From Heliomicrobium undosum (GTDB lineage: Bacteria > Bacillota > Desulfitobacteriia > Heliobacteriales > Heliobacteriaceae): a stretch of 64,000 nt of DNA. The position numbers and the translations under genes are program-made. This document shows, in pieces, positions 1-9,974 of the stretch; the first letter of the stretch is position 1, and the number at the start of each line of letters is the position of its first letter. Where the stretch lies: NCBI RefSeq assembly GCF_009877425.1, contig NZ_WXEY01000010.1:1-64000 (forward strand), given 5' to 3'. A model generated the notes under the pieces. That model saw only the letters and a list, made by a program, of their open reading frames with translations. It did not search any database and was not told where the DNA came from.

Positions 1-72
1 GTTGAAGAATGGGGTACTATCTATCGTATGCGGTCACTCTGAAAATGGTGTGAATCCGCCGAGATTGGACAT

Positions 73-102
73 GCAAAAGACCCATCCTTGCCGGATGGGT
101 CT
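73..102 (-). terminator. Rho-independent terminator of the purine/molybdenum accessory operon
   Basis: On the minus strand a perfect 10-bp stem (arms 93-102 and 78-87, loop TTGCC) runs into TTTTGC. It lies 13 bases beyond the stop of the mocA-like gene, so it probably ends the leftward operon. No gene is supported between it and the left edge; the open frame at 2-259 has no convincing start or family. Confidence 0.75.
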
Positions 103-115
103 CGCGGAAAAAGGT

Positions 116-772
116 TCACTTTTGCTGTTGCAGGGCTTCATAATCAATCCAGGTATCGACGTCTGCAAATGGTCGTTCGTCCGCCCAGTCGACCGAAACA
201 ACACAGCCCGGGTTTTTCTGGATCAGATCCCGGCCTCCCCGGTCACCGGTCAGTGTTGACAAGGCAGATCGCCAGGCGGCGCCGAAGAGGACCGGGCTGC
301 GCCACTGTCCCTCGTGCCGGGGAACAACGATGGCGCGCCGATCATTTTTTTGAAAAAAGGCGTCAGCCATGGCTGTCACCAGAGTCGGTTCTATAAAAGG
401 CTGATCGCCCGGCAAAAAGACAAAGCCGGACAGGCCATCTAGTGGGCACAACGTGGAGACTGCCAGCCGGACCGAAGACGCCTGGCCTTCCTCGCGCCAT
501 TCGTTGTAAACGGCCTGAAACCCCCGACTCATAGACAGATCGGCGAGCGATTGCCTTGGCTCACCGATGACAACGAGCCGACGGCCCCAAGGCAATTGGT
601 TCATCCGGTCCATGGCATGGGCCAAGACAGGTTTCTCTCCTAAGGGCAACAGAAGTTTCTGCTGCCCCATGCGTCGCGAGAATCCTGCTGCCAGGATGGC
701 GATGCCCAAAGAAGAGAAAGAAGCACCGCCATGCGGTGAAGAGGAAGAGGCGCATAAAAAGAAAGAGGGCAC
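116..772 (-). CDS. MocA/MobA-like molybdenum cofactor nucleotidyltransferase
   Basis: Predicted NTP-transferase of about 218 residues. The nucleotide-binding signature LAAGFSRRMG is at residues 27-36 and a metal-binding GDQPF motif follows at about 140, as in MocA, which attaches CMP to molybdopterin, and in MobA-type GMP transferases. The start is uncertain: the frame is open well into the upstream yqeC, but a GTG 11 bases after the yqeC stop, behind GGAAGAGGG, gives a sensible length with a 22-residue leader before the usual family start; a TTG near 710 would give the compact form. Being last in an operon with yqeC and purine genes suggests it matures a molybdenum hydroxylase (xanthine dehydrogenase type). 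The choice of CTP or GTP cannot be read here. Confidence 0.8.
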   Translation of the reverse strand: MPSFFLCASSSSPHGGASFSSLGIAILAAGFSRRMGQQKLLLPLGEKPVLAHAMDRMNQLPWGRRLVVIGEPRQSLADLSMSRGFQAVYNEWREEGQASSVRLAVSTLCPLDGLSGFVFLPGDQPFIEPTLVTAMADAFFQKNDRRAIVVPRHEGQWRSPVLFGAAWRSALSTLTGDRGGRDLIQKNPGCVVSVDWADERPFADVDTWIDYEALQQQK

Positions 773-782
773 TCCCTCTTCC

Positions 783-1562
783 CTATCGCGGCTGATAGAC
801 CCGCAGCGCCCGCAGTTCTCGGCCATATCCTTTTGTCCGGATGACGCGCTCAATGCGGCCGTCCCCTTCCTTCCAGATCTGGTCAACGATCGCTTCTGTC
901 CAGCGCCTATGCAGGTCCTCCTTGTCTCCTCCGGCGTCGCCGCTGTTCAGCACAAGCGTCCGTTTTCCCGCCGCGCCCCGGAAAATCCCCTTCGGATGGA
1001 GGGCCAACCGGGCCAGGTCAACCGGTTCGATGGGTTCCCCATTCTCCTTTCCGATGATGGGTCGAACAAGTCCTGGGCGATGGACGACAGTCGTGTCGAT
1101 GGCATTTCCGACGGCCCCGAGATGGAGAACACCGACCGTCAGATCGCTGCGAGAAGGCACAGCCGGTTCATGGGCGGCCGGCGCTTTGATCAGGCGGCCG
1201 CCGGCGCCGTCCGCTTCGATGACCAGATGCCAGGAACATCGATAGTCACAAAGGCGATCCACCCATTCCGGCGGAACGCCTTTCACTTTTTCATCGGAAA
1301 AACTCCGGAACCAACCGGCCCGGCCGAAGCGCCCCAGGTCGGAGAGCACCTGCAAGAGCCCAGGTTGAAATTCCTCCTGAAAGATGGGCGCCAGGTGCTC
1401 CACCTGGGCATAAGCCATTCGGGTGGTCGTCGTCAACACATAGGGGATCCGTTCTGCTTCCCACTGGTCGGTGAGAGACATCAGAAGCGAACTCTTTCCG
1501 CCTGCCCCGACGACCGACAATACCGTCGGGCTCATGATGCCTAACGCCTCTGATAACCGCAC
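783..1562 (-). CDS. yqeC: YqeC-family selenium-dependent hydroxylase accessory protein
   Basis: A 259-residue protein with an N-terminal phosphate-binding loop GAGGKSS (residues 19-25) and a conserved EADGAGGR segment, both typical of the YqeC family. Family members co-occur with selenium-dependent molybdenum hydroxylases (xanthine/purine hydroxylases) and are thought to help insert or activate the selenium-containing cofactor; the biochemistry is unresolved. The GTG start has GGAGG eight bases upstream. It sits between an aminohydrolase and the MocA-like gene, which supports a purine hydroxylase context although no hydroxylase is inside the window. Confidence 0.85.
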   Translation of the reverse strand: MRLSEALGIMSPTVLSVVGAGGKSSLLMSLTDQWEAERIPYVLTTTTRMAYAQVEHLAPIFQEEFQPGLLQVLSDLGRFGRAGWFRSFSDEKVKGVPPEWVDRLCDYRCSWHLVIEADGAGGRLIKAPAAHEPAVPSRSDLTVGVLHLGAVGNAIDTTVVHRPGLVRPIIGKENGEPIEPVDLARLALHPKGIFRGAAGKRTLVLNSGDAGGDKEDLHRRWTEAIVDQIWKEGDGRIERVIRTKGYGRELRALRVYQPR

Positions 1563-1610
1563 CGTATCTACCTCCGGAACGAACGCTTCCTCACTGCGTT
1601 ACGAATACTC

Positions 1611-2996
1611 TTATCGGACGATCCCGGCCCTGCGGACGACACGGTTGATGGCTTCACTCGCGTCGCGGAGCAGGTCCTTTTCATCGATCGTGGTCAGTTT
1701 CCCTTCCTCATAGACGATTCGACCGTCGACCATGGTCAACACCACGTCGTTTCCCCGCGCCTGATAGACCAGTTGGGCGTACACATCGGCGCCCTCGATG
1801 GGGGCGCAGTGAAGGCCGTTGAGATCGAGCATGGCCAAATCGGCCCGCTTCCCCACCTCGAGAGAACCGATGCGGTCCGCCATCCCCATCACCTGTGCCC
1901 CGCCTAAGGTGGCCAGCTCAAAGACCTGCCAGGCCGGCATGGCTGTCGGGCCATGGAGCGCTTTTTGGATCAGCGCCGCAGTGCGCATCTCGGTGAAGGG
2001 ATCGAGGTTGTTGTTGCAGGGGGCGCCGTCGGCCCCGATGGAGACGGCGATGTTCCGGCGGATCATCTCCGGGATGGGCGCGATGCCGGAGCCGAGCTTC
2101 AGGTTGCAGGAGGGACAGTGGGACACCTTTATGCGGCGACGTTCGATCAAGTCCAGTTCCGTCTCATCGAGCCAAATGCAATGGGCAAGGATCAGGTTCT
2201 CGCCGGCCATGCCCAAATGGTCAAAGTAGAGGACGTTGCGCATCTTGCGCTCTTCCTGGACGATGGCGATCTCGCCCCGGTTCTCCGATGCATGGGTGTG
2301 GATCATGACGCCGTAGCGCCGGGCTAGGTCGCCCACCTCGAGGAGCAGTTCCTCGCTGCAGGATATGGCAAAGCGGGGCGCAAAGGCGTAGTGAAGCCGA
2401 CCATCGCCCTTCCCATGCCATTTTTCCAGGAGATCGACGCTCTGTTGGAGCGAGTCCTCCCGCTGTTCCATCAGGGTGGCCGGAACATCCTGCCCCCAAT
2501 CCATCATGCACTTGCCGCTTAAGGCGCGGATGCCTGAGTCGACGATGGCTTGAAAGACCGATTCGGTGTGGTGGACGGTGGCCATGTCGACGATGGCGGT
2601 AGTGCCGCAGCGAAACATCTCGCCGATCCCCAGCCGGGCCGACGTGTAGAGGGATTCGCAGTCATGGGCGCCTTCGAGGGGCCAGATGCGCAGTTTCAGC
2701 CAATCCAGCAGTTCCAGGTCGTCGGCCTGACCGCGAAAGAGGGTCTGGCAGAGGTGGATATGCCCTTGAATGATCCCGGGGATGACCATGCGTCCCTTCG
2801 CATCGATGATCCGGTCGGCGACGAAAGGGGATGGGGGGCCGCCTTTAGGGTAAAGATCGCCTCCAGGGTCAGGGTTGCCTCCAGGGCGGATGGCCGAGAT
2901 CACCCCATCGCAGATAAACAGGTCTCCTCGGATAACTTGGCGTTGCGGATTCATAGTCACGATCAATGCGTCTTTGATGATGATGCGGCGGGACAA
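1611..2996 (-). CDS. Metal-dependent purine-type deaminase (TrzA/DadD/SsnA aminohydrolase family)
   Basis: About 461 residues with the amidohydrolase metal-site set: GHIHLCQTLFRG (His about 79 and 81), HTHASENRGE, AHCIWLDE and GADGAPCNNN. The last motif and the HLCQTLFRG segment fit the branch that deaminates guanine, 5'-deoxyadenosine, S-adenosylhomocysteine or related purines; the exact substrate cannot be fixed. The TTG start at 2996 is preferred because GAGGTG lies six bases upstream; the GTG three codons earlier has no ribosome binding site. It follows a nucleoside-type ABC transporter and precedes yqeC, so it probably feeds imported purine derivatives into a hydroxylase route. Confidence 0.85.
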   Translation of the reverse strand: MSRRIIIKDALIVTMNPQRQVIRGDLFICDGVISAIRPGGNPDPGGDLYPKGGPPSPFVADRIIDAKGRMVIPGIIQGHIHLCQTLFRGQADDLELLDWLKLRIWPLEGAHDCESLYTSARLGIGEMFRCGTTAIVDMATVHHTESVFQAIVDSGIRALSGKCMMDWGQDVPATLMEQREDSLQQSVDLLEKWHGKGDGRLHYAFAPRFAISCSEELLLEVGDLARRYGVMIHTHASENRGEIAIVQEERKMRNVLYFDHLGMAGENLILAHCIWLDETELDLIERRRIKVSHCPSCNLKLGSGIAPIPEMIRRNIAVSIGADGAPCNNNLDPFTEMRTAALIQKALHGPTAMPAWQVFELATLGGAQVMGMADRIGSLEVGKRADLAMLDLNGLHCAPIEGADVYAQLVYQARGNDVVLTMVDGRIVYEEGKLTTIDEKDLLRDASEAINRVVRRAGIVR

Positions 2997-3083
2997 TCGA
3001 TTCACCTCAATTCTCGGAAAAGGGTAAAGGGGTTTCCTTCCATCGTGAGCGACACGCTGAGCCTTGGATTTCGCTGCTGACTT

Positions 3084-4016
3084 TTATCGTTCCTCCCGGT
3101 TATACGATAATCCCAAAGCCTCCGGCGAAGCGACGCGGCGGGTCTTCGTCTCACGGGTGACGACGATGAGGACGACGATCGTGAAGACGTAAGGGAGCAT
3201 CTTCAGGAAGAAGGAGGGGATCTGGATGCCCAGGGTCTGCATGGTGAATCCGAGCACATCGATGGTCCCGAAGAAGAAGCTTCCGAAAAAGGCGCGAACC
3301 GGGTTCCACATGCCGAAGATGACGAGGGCGACAGCGATCCAGCCCCGTCCAGCCGTCATGTTCTCCAGCCACGAGGGCGCATAGGCCAGGGACAGGTAGG
3401 CGCCGGCGATGCCGGCCAGCATGCCGCCGGCGATGACACAGGCGTAACGGGTGGCAAAAACGTTGATGCCCGCCGCGTCGGCAGCCGCCGGGTTCTCGCC
3501 GACAGCGCGCAGCTCCAGGCCGGCCTTGGTCCGGAAGAGAAAAAACCAGATGAGGGCGATCAGCGCATAGCTGATGTAGACGAGCACGTCATGCTTGAAG
3601 AGGATCTCGCCGATGACGGGGATTTCGCTGAGACCGGGGATGGGGACGGGTTTGAAGGTGTTGGCCAGGGGGACGCCGATCAGGTTTTTGCCGAGGTAGC
3701 CGCTGAGGCCGGAACCGAAGATGGTCAAGGCGAGGCCGCTGACGACCTGGTTGGCCCGCAGGGTGATGCACAAAAAGGCGTGGATGAGGGCCATCAGGCC
3801 GCCGGCGACAGTGGCCATAGCCAAACCGATCCATTCGTTCTGGGCGCTATGGGTGACGAGAAAGCCGGTGACGGCGCCGACGAGCATCATGCCCTCGACG
3901 CCCAGGTTGAGGATGCCGGCTCGCTCCGTCAGGATCTCACCGAGGGCAGCAAAGAGGATCGGGGTGCCGGCGATGACGCCGGTGGCCAGGAGGGATATCC
4001 ACATCGATGTTTCCAT
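3084..4016 (-). CDS. Nucleoside-type ABC transporter permease (second subunit)
   Basis: A 310-residue polytopic membrane protein of the branched-chain/ribose permease superfamily, resembling the NupQ/YufQ subunit of bacterial nucleoside importers. It has about eight to nine hydrophobic segments, the family opening ILFAALGEILTERAGILN, and a conserved GENPAAADAAGIN loop that contacts the ATPase. Its ATG follows the stop of the other permease by two bases, with AGGAGGGG upstream, so the pair is translationally linked and likely forms the heterodimeric channel. A purine nucleoside or base substrate is inferred from the adjoining deaminase. Confidence 0.9.
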   Translation of the reverse strand: METSMWISLLATGVIAGTPILFAALGEILTERAGILNLGVEGMMLVGAVTGFLVTHSAQNEWIGLAMATVAGGLMALIHAFLCITLRANQVVSGLALTIFGSGLSGYLGKNLIGVPLANTFKPVPIPGLSEIPVIGEILFKHDVLVYISYALIALIWFFLFRTKAGLELRAVGENPAAADAAGINVFATRYACVIAGGMLAGIAGAYLSLAYAPSWLENMTAGRGWIAVALVIFGMWNPVRAFFGSFFFGTIDVLGFTMQTLGIQIPSFFLKMLPYVFTIVVLIVVTRETKTRRVASPEALGLSYNREER

Positions 4017-4017
4017 A

Positions 4018-5133
4018 TTACCGCCCCTCCTTCCCGCCGGTCTTCAGTCGGTAGTTGACAAAGATTTCGCCGCCGACGACGAAGAACAGGATGGCGCCCT
4101 GCAGCATGGAGACGGTCGCTGCCGGGAAACCGCTCGTTTGGATGCTGTAGCCGCCGACGAGGAGTCCGCCGAAGATGAAGGAGACGAAGACGATCGCCCA
4201 TGGGTGCAGCCGGGCCAGCCAGGCGATGATGATGGCTGAGTATCCGTAGCCGGGCGAGATGCCGTGCTGGAGCCGCTGGGTGATGCCGGAAACCTCGGTC
4301 ATGCCGGCGAGCCCGGCCAGGGCGCCGCTGATGAACATGACCATGAGGATGTTTTTGACGTGGTTCATGCCGGCGTAGCGGGCTGCCGACGGGCTCTCGC
4401 CGCTGACGCGGATCTCAAAGCCCCAGCGGGTGTGGCGGAGGACGAAATAGAGAATGGCCGCCGTGATCAGCGCCAAGAGGAGGCCCGTGTGGATGCGGCT
4501 CGTCCCGAAGGACGGCAGGATGGCGCTCGGGGAAAAGGGCGCCGTAATGGGGAAATTGAAGCCATTGGGGTCTTTCCAGGGGCCGTAAACGAGGTAATCG
4601 ACCCAGAGGATGGCGATGTAGTTCATCAACAGGGTGGTGATCGTCTCATTGACCTTCAGATAAGCCCGGGGGATGGCCGGCAGGAGGCCCCAGAGTCCGC
4701 CCATAACCATGCCCATGATCGCCATGGCGGGGAGTAACACAAAAGCCGGCCAGTCCGGGTAGTTGAGGGCGACCCAACTGGCGCCAAAAGCGCCCATGTA
4801 CAACTGACCTTCGGCGCCGATGTTCCACAACTGCATCCGAAAGGCGATGGATACGGCGAGGCTGCAGAGCATGAGCGGGATGGCCTTGACGACCGTTTCC
4901 GATATCCCGTAGGAGGATCCGAAGGCGCCTTCCAGCATCAGCGAGTAAACCTTCAAGGGATCCTTGCCGGTGGCGGCGATAAACAGACCTGAAAAGATTA
5001 GTCCGATGACGATGGACAGCACCGGGACGAGGACGAGCACCATCGTGGAGGTGTTGCCTCGCTTTTCAAAGCGCCAGTCAGAAAGGCGCAGGCGTCCGGT
5101 GAATCCTTGTTTTTCTACCCGATCAGGATGCAT
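4018..5133 (-). CDS. Nucleoside-type ABC transporter permease (first subunit)
   Basis: A 371-residue integral membrane protein of the NupP/YufP kind. After a short basic N-terminus it has a long first hydrophobic segment, then the conserved LWNIGAEGQLYMGAFGA region and the coupling loop GESPSAARYAGMN that docks on the ATP-binding subunit. The start overlaps the end of the ATPase gene by 11 bases and has GGAGGGTGAAGG upstream, typical of co-translated ABC subunits. Together with the second permease, ATPase and BmpA-like lipoprotein it makes a complete importer. Confidence 0.9.
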   Translation of the reverse strand: MHPDRVEKQGFTGRLRLSDWRFEKRGNTSTMVLVLVPVLSIVIGLIFSGLFIAATGKDPLKVYSLMLEGAFGSSYGISETVVKAIPLMLCSLAVSIAFRMQLWNIGAEGQLYMGAFGASWVALNYPDWPAFVLLPAMAIMGMVMGGLWGLLPAIPRAYLKVNETITTLLMNYIAILWVDYLVYGPWKDPNGFNFPITAPFSPSAILPSFGTSRIHTGLLLALITAAILYFVLRHTRWGFEIRVSGESPSAARYAGMNHVKNILMVMFISGALAGLAGMTEVSGITQRLQHGISPGYGYSAIIIAWLARLHPWAIVFVSFIFGGLLVGGYSIQTSGFPAATVSMLQGAILFFVVGGEIFVNYRLKTGGKEGR

Positions 5134-6652
5134 CGGCCTTCACCCTCCTCCCTGCGGCATCCATCCGCTCACCTGCCATCATCATGCCCACCGCTTCGAT
5201 GGTTGCCGCCCGCGGGTCGACGACGCCCATGATCTCGCCGCCATGAAGCACGGCGATGCGATCAGACAGGGCGAACAGTTCTTCCAACTCCTCCGAGATG
5301 AGCAGGACGGCGACGCCGGCGTCACGCTGGGCCACCAGGAGGTTGCGGATCGTCTCCATGGCCCCTACGTCAAGGCCGCGCATGGGGTACATGGCCACGA
5401 TCAGCCGGGGGTTGTTGGAGATCTCCCGCCCGAGGAGCAGCTTTTGCAGGTTGCCGCCGGAGAGCATCTTGACCGGCTCCTTGGCGCTGGCGATTTTCAC
5501 GTCGAAACGTTGAATGATCTCGTCCGTATCCTGGGCCGCTTTTTTCCAATTGATGACGCCCCGTGCCTCGCCGCCGCCCTTCAACAAGTAGTTTTCGACG
5601 GCGTTCATGTTCGGCGCCAGACCGGTGCCGAGGCGGTCCTCGGGGATGTAGCTGACGCCGGCCTGGATCATCGCTTTCGGCGTCGCCTGGGTCATTTCGG
5701 CCCCGCTGATCTTTTTCACACCCGTCTCAATGGCCCGCAGCCCGGCCACCACCTCGGCCAGTTCCCGCTGGCCGTTGCCGGCCACGCCGGCGATGCCCAG
5801 GATTTCACCGCCGTAGATGTCCAGGGAAAGAGACTTCAAAGCCGGAAGCCCCCGGTCATTGAGGGCGGACACATCGGCCAGTTCAAGGATCTTGTCGCCT
5901 CGTTTCGCCGGGGCCTTGTCGGTGCGCAGGATGACCGTCCGGCCGACCATCATCCGCGTCAGTTGTGTCTCGTCGGTTTCCGCCGTGTTGACGGTGCCGA
6001 CGGAGCGGCCGCCCCGCAGCACTGTGATGCGGTCCGTGTTGCCGAGCACCTCGCTCAACTTGTGGGAGATGACGATGATCGCTTTGCCCTCCCCAGCCAT
6101 GCGCCGCAGGGTCGCGTACAAGTCCACGGCCTCCTGGGGCGTCAAGACGGCCGTCGGTTCGTCGAGGATGATGATGTCGGCGCCGCGGAAGAGGATCTTC
6201 AGGATCTCGACCCGCTGTTGTTCCCCGACAGACAACTGCCACACCTGGGCAGCCGGATCGACCAGGAGGCCGTATTTCTCACTGGCCGCCTTCACCTGGG
6301 CGTTGATGGCGCGAATGTCATAAACCTGCCGGATCCCCTTGAGGCCGAGCAGGATGTTTTCCGATACAGTAAAGGGCTTGACCAGCTTGAAGTGCTGATG
6401 CACCATGCCGATGCCCTGTGCGACAGCGTCCCGCGGGGACAGCAGTTCCACCGGCCGCCCGTTGATGCGGATCTCGCCGCCATCCGGGCGGTAGAGTCCG
6501 GTGAGCACGTTCATCAGGGTGCTCTTCCCTGCGCCGTTCTCTCCGAGCAGGGCGTGAATCTCCCCTTTGCGAACGGCAAAACTGACCCGATCATTGGCCA
6601 GGACACCGGGGAATCGTTTGGTTATGTCGATCATCTCGACCATATAGTCCAT
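5123..6652 (-). CDS. Nucleoside-type ABC transporter ATP-binding protein (tandem NBD)
   Basis: About 509 residues with two nucleotide-binding domains, as in RbsA/NupO/YufO. The first half has Walker A GENGAGKST, an LSVGEQQRVEILK signature and Walker B IIILDEPTAVLTP. The second half has a degenerate Walker A (GVAGNGQRELAE) and Walker B with the changed LIVAMYPMRGLDVGA segment, the usual asymmetry of this subfamily. Several in-frame starts are possible near the 5' end; the ATG at 6652 lies eight bases after AGGG. It powers the two permeases downstream. Confidence 0.9.
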   Translation of the reverse strand: MDYMVEMIDITKRFPGVLANDRVSFAVRKGEIHALLGENGAGKSTLMNVLTGLYRPDGGEIRINGRPVELLSPRDAVAQGIGMVHQHFKLVKPFTVSENILLGLKGIRQVYDIRAINAQVKAASEKYGLLVDPAAQVWQLSVGEQQRVEILKILFRGADIIILDEPTAVLTPQEAVDLYATLRRMAGEGKAIIVISHKLSEVLGNTDRITVLRGGRSVGTVNTAETDETQLTRMMVGRTVILRTDKAPAKRGDKILELADVSALNDRGLPALKSLSLDIYGGEILGIAGVAGNGQRELAEVVAGLRAIETGVKKISGAEMTQATPKAMIQAGVSYIPEDRLGTGLAPNMNAVENYLLKGGGEARGVINWKKAAQDTDEIIQRFDVKIASAKEPVKMLSGGNLQKLLLGREISNNPRLIVAMYPMRGLDVGAMETIRNLLVAQRDAGVAVLLISEELEELFALSDRIAVLHGGEIMGVVDPRAATIEAVGMMMAGERMDAAGRRVKADAS

Positions 6653-6661
6653 CACATGCAC

Positions 6662-6909
6662 CCTACCCTATGTTGTCGTTTGCAAAAACAGCCCCGACAA
6701 ACGGCTTGCCGCCCGCCGGAAAACCGGCGGACGGCGACCATCCTAAAGTTGCTTGAAACCTGCGTCATGAGATGCCTTTGACCTTGGGAAGCCTCTGATT
6801 TTACGAAAAAACGTTGTTTGCTGGAGAAGGGCTGTTTGAAGAAAGCGCTTTTCGCATCAACCTTTTTGCTTGAAAAAGGCTGTTGGCGCCGAATGTGTGA
6901 AAAAGGGGT
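6662..6909 (-). other. Spacer between lipoprotein and ATPase genes with a GC-rich hairpin and a small duplication
   Basis: This 248-base spacer has no gene. A stem with arms CGCCGG/CCGGCG around AAAA (6715-6730) has no T-run and could be an mRNA-stabilising or partial-termination element that gives more binding protein than ATPase. Two related 20-base segments starting TTGCTGGAGAAGG (6818) and TTGCTTGAAAAAGG (6866) suggest a small imperfect duplication. Confidence 0.45.
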
Positions 6910-8034
6910 TTACTTGGGAATAGTTCCGTCCACACCCTGGACGAACCAGTTGAATTCGAGCATTTCCTTGTCGGTCATCTTGGCGCCTTCTTGCACCTTC
7001 ACCTGACCGGACTGGTCTTTGATCGGGCCGTTGAAGACGTCCCATTCACCCTTGACAAGGGATTCTTTCTTCTTGGCGATCAGGGCTTTCGTGTCATCGC
7101 TTACCATGGCGCCATAGGGGGCGAGGTCGACGATCTTATCGGCCATGGGACCCCAGTACTGCTCAGACTTCCAGGACTTGTCCATAACCGCCTTGACGGT
7201 CTTCACGTAGTAGGGACCCCAGTTCCAGACGGGACCGGTCAGCACGGCTTTGGGCGCGAAGGAACTCATGTCGGTGTTGTAACCGACGCCGAACTTGCCT
7301 TTTTCCTCAGCAGCCTGCATCGGGGCAGGGGTGTCCTGGTGCTGGGCGATCACGTCGGCGCCAGCGTCGAGAAGGCTCTTGGCGGCGTCTTTTTCTTTGG
7401 CAGGGTCATACCAGGTGTTGGTCCAGACAACTTTGACGGTGGCGCTGGGGTTGGCTTCCTTCACGCCCAGGGTGAAGGCGTTGATGCCGCGGATGACTTC
7501 GGGAATGGGCATGGCGGCCACATAGCCGATGACATTGCTCTTGCTCTGTTTGCCGGCGGCGAGACCGGAGAGGTAACGGGCCTGATAGATGCGGCCGAAG
7601 TATGTACCAACGTTGGGCGCCGTCTTATAGCCGGAGCAATGGAGGAAGGTCACATCGGGGAACTTCTGGGCCACTTTGATCACATAGTCCATGTAGCCGA
7701 AGCTGGTGGCGAAGATGATCTTGTTGCCTTTGGTGGCCAGCTCGGTGAGCACCCGCTCGGCGTCAGCGCCTTCCGGCACCGATTCTACGATGGATGTTTC
7801 CACATTGGGCACTTCTTTTTCCAGGTACTTGCGGGCCTGGTCATGGGCGTAGGACCAACCGGCGTCGCCGACAGGTCCGACATAGACGAAAGCCACCTTG
7901 ACTTTGTCTCCGGCGGCTTTGCTGTCGCCGGCAGGTTGGGAGGCGGTAGGTTGTCCGCCGCAGCCGGCCAGCACGAGACCGAGGACGAGGGCTAGGCTTA
8001 AGAGAATCGCCAGCGTCTTGGATTTGAATTTCAC
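6910..8034 (-). CDS. BmpA/Med-family substrate-binding lipoprotein
   Basis: A 374-residue lipoprotein: basic start, hydrophobic stretch and lipobox LVLAGC with the modified Cys at residue 25, followed by a Ser/Ala/Gly linker. The mature part begins VKVAFVYVGPVGDAGW, the signature of the BMP (basic membrane protein, PnrA-like) family, whose studied members bind purine nucleosides. The GTG start is preceded by GGAGG eight bases upstream. As first gene of the operon behind an attenuator-like leader it is probably the most strongly expressed, and it delivers ligand to the ABC transporter encoded just downstream. Confidence 0.9.
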   Translation of the reverse strand: MKFKSKTLAILLSLALVLGLVLAGCGGQPTASQPAGDSKAAGDKVKVAFVYVGPVGDAGWSYAHDQARKYLEKEVPNVETSIVESVPEGADAERVLTELATKGNKIIFATSFGYMDYVIKVAQKFPDVTFLHCSGYKTAPNVGTYFGRIYQARYLSGLAAGKQSKSNVIGYVAAMPIPEVIRGINAFTLGVKEANPSATVKVVWTNTWYDPAKEKDAAKSLLDAGADVIAQHQDTPAPMQAAEEKGKFGVGYNTDMSSFAPKAVLTGPVWNWGPYYVKTVKAVMDKSWKSEQYWGPMADKIVDLAPYGAMVSDDTKALIAKKKESLVKGEWDVFNGPIKDQSGQVKVQEGAKMTDKEMLEFNWFVQGVDGTIPK

Positions 8035-8157
8035 GAATGCATCCTCCCTGCTTTGTTTTTTGTTGTATTTCGGGCTGTTGTAGCGAGGGTTGTTGGTTCC
8101 CTATCCCCCGCCGACTTTTCCATCCCTCCTCACGCAAGTTCTATGAGTCACAAATAA

Positions 8158-8213
8158 AAGGCCCTTCACCACGCGGCCTCTTCCCTTCGCGGTGAAGGGC
8201 GCCATTGCCCTTC
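8158..8213 (-). promoter_or_regulatory. Attenuator: terminator with competing antiterminator before the purine transporter operon
   Basis: On the minus strand a 10-bp terminator stem (GCCCTTCACC at 8200-8191 with GGTGAAGGGC at 8170-8161) is followed by CTTTTATTT. Just upstream, GAAGGGC (8213-8207) can pair instead with GCCCTTC (8200-8194), the first arm of the terminator. The two folds exclude each other, the arrangement used by riboswitches and attenuators. I do not see the conserved core of the standard purine riboswitch, so the ligand or sensor is unknown. A simple terminator for the upstream PLP-enzyme gene is the alternative. Confidence 0.55.
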
Positions 8214-8259
8214 TGTCATTCCATTCGCTGATCCGATCCAGTTCCCACTGATACTTGTA

Positions 8260-8288
8260 ATTTTATTCCCAGAACGGTTGAAAAGCAA
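8260..8288 (-). promoter_or_regulatory. Candidate sigma-A promoter for the attenuator leader
   Basis: Minus-strand TTGCTT (8288-8283) and TAAAAT (8265-8260) are separated by exactly 17 bases. Transcription would begin near 8253 and give about 90 nucleotides up to the end of the attenuator, then continue into the bmpA-like gene. Confidence 0.5.
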
Positions 8289-8319
8289 GACCTGAACAGC
8301 CTATTCCTGACTTTCGGCT

Positions 8320-8453
8320 TCATTTTTCGCCGTTTAAGGTGAAAGACGCCGTGGCTTTTTGACCGGCCATGGTGGCTTTTCCCTCTTTTGTAAAGTCTTC
8401 AGTTGGGTTGAACTTGTACGGCAAATACGGGGCGTAGGCCGATGAAAAGGGGA

Positions 8454-8455
<2 letters not shown>
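8320..8455 (-). other. Unassigned coding-like stretch between PLP enzyme and purine leader
   Basis: One minus frame is open across the end of the PLP-enzyme gene and ends at TGA 8322-8320. Its last 40 or so codons have the composition of a real gene and end in AGQKATASFTLNGEK. No ATG, GTG or TTG with a ribosome binding site is near the beginning; the only internal ATG (8370) would give 16 residues. The final FTLNGEK recalls the first strand of the [2Fe-2S] subunit of molybdenum hydroxylases, so a decayed gene start is one possibility. It may also be chance. Confidence 0.25.
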
Positions 8456-9818
<1,363 letters not shown>

Positions 9819-9974
9819 ATCTCTTCCTCCTCCGGGGGTAAAACCCATATTGGGCGAACCCCGATGTTGTGAAAGCACTGCCATTTTCTTCTTCGCCGTG
9901 ATTGTGCGAACTTCCTCCTGATACCGTGTTGCCTCTCGCCGGTGGGTGGACCCAATGTTCCGGTATGTCGCCTG

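Noticed and set aside
2-259. Forward open frame of 85 codons at the left edge
   Set aside because: It runs through the terminator hairpin and antisense to the mocA-like gene, has no ribosome binding site and no recognisable family.
3591-6781. Long forward open frames opposite the ABC transporter genes
   Set aside because: They are shadows of high-GC minus-strand genes, with His/Asp/Arg-rich low-complexity translations and no start signals.
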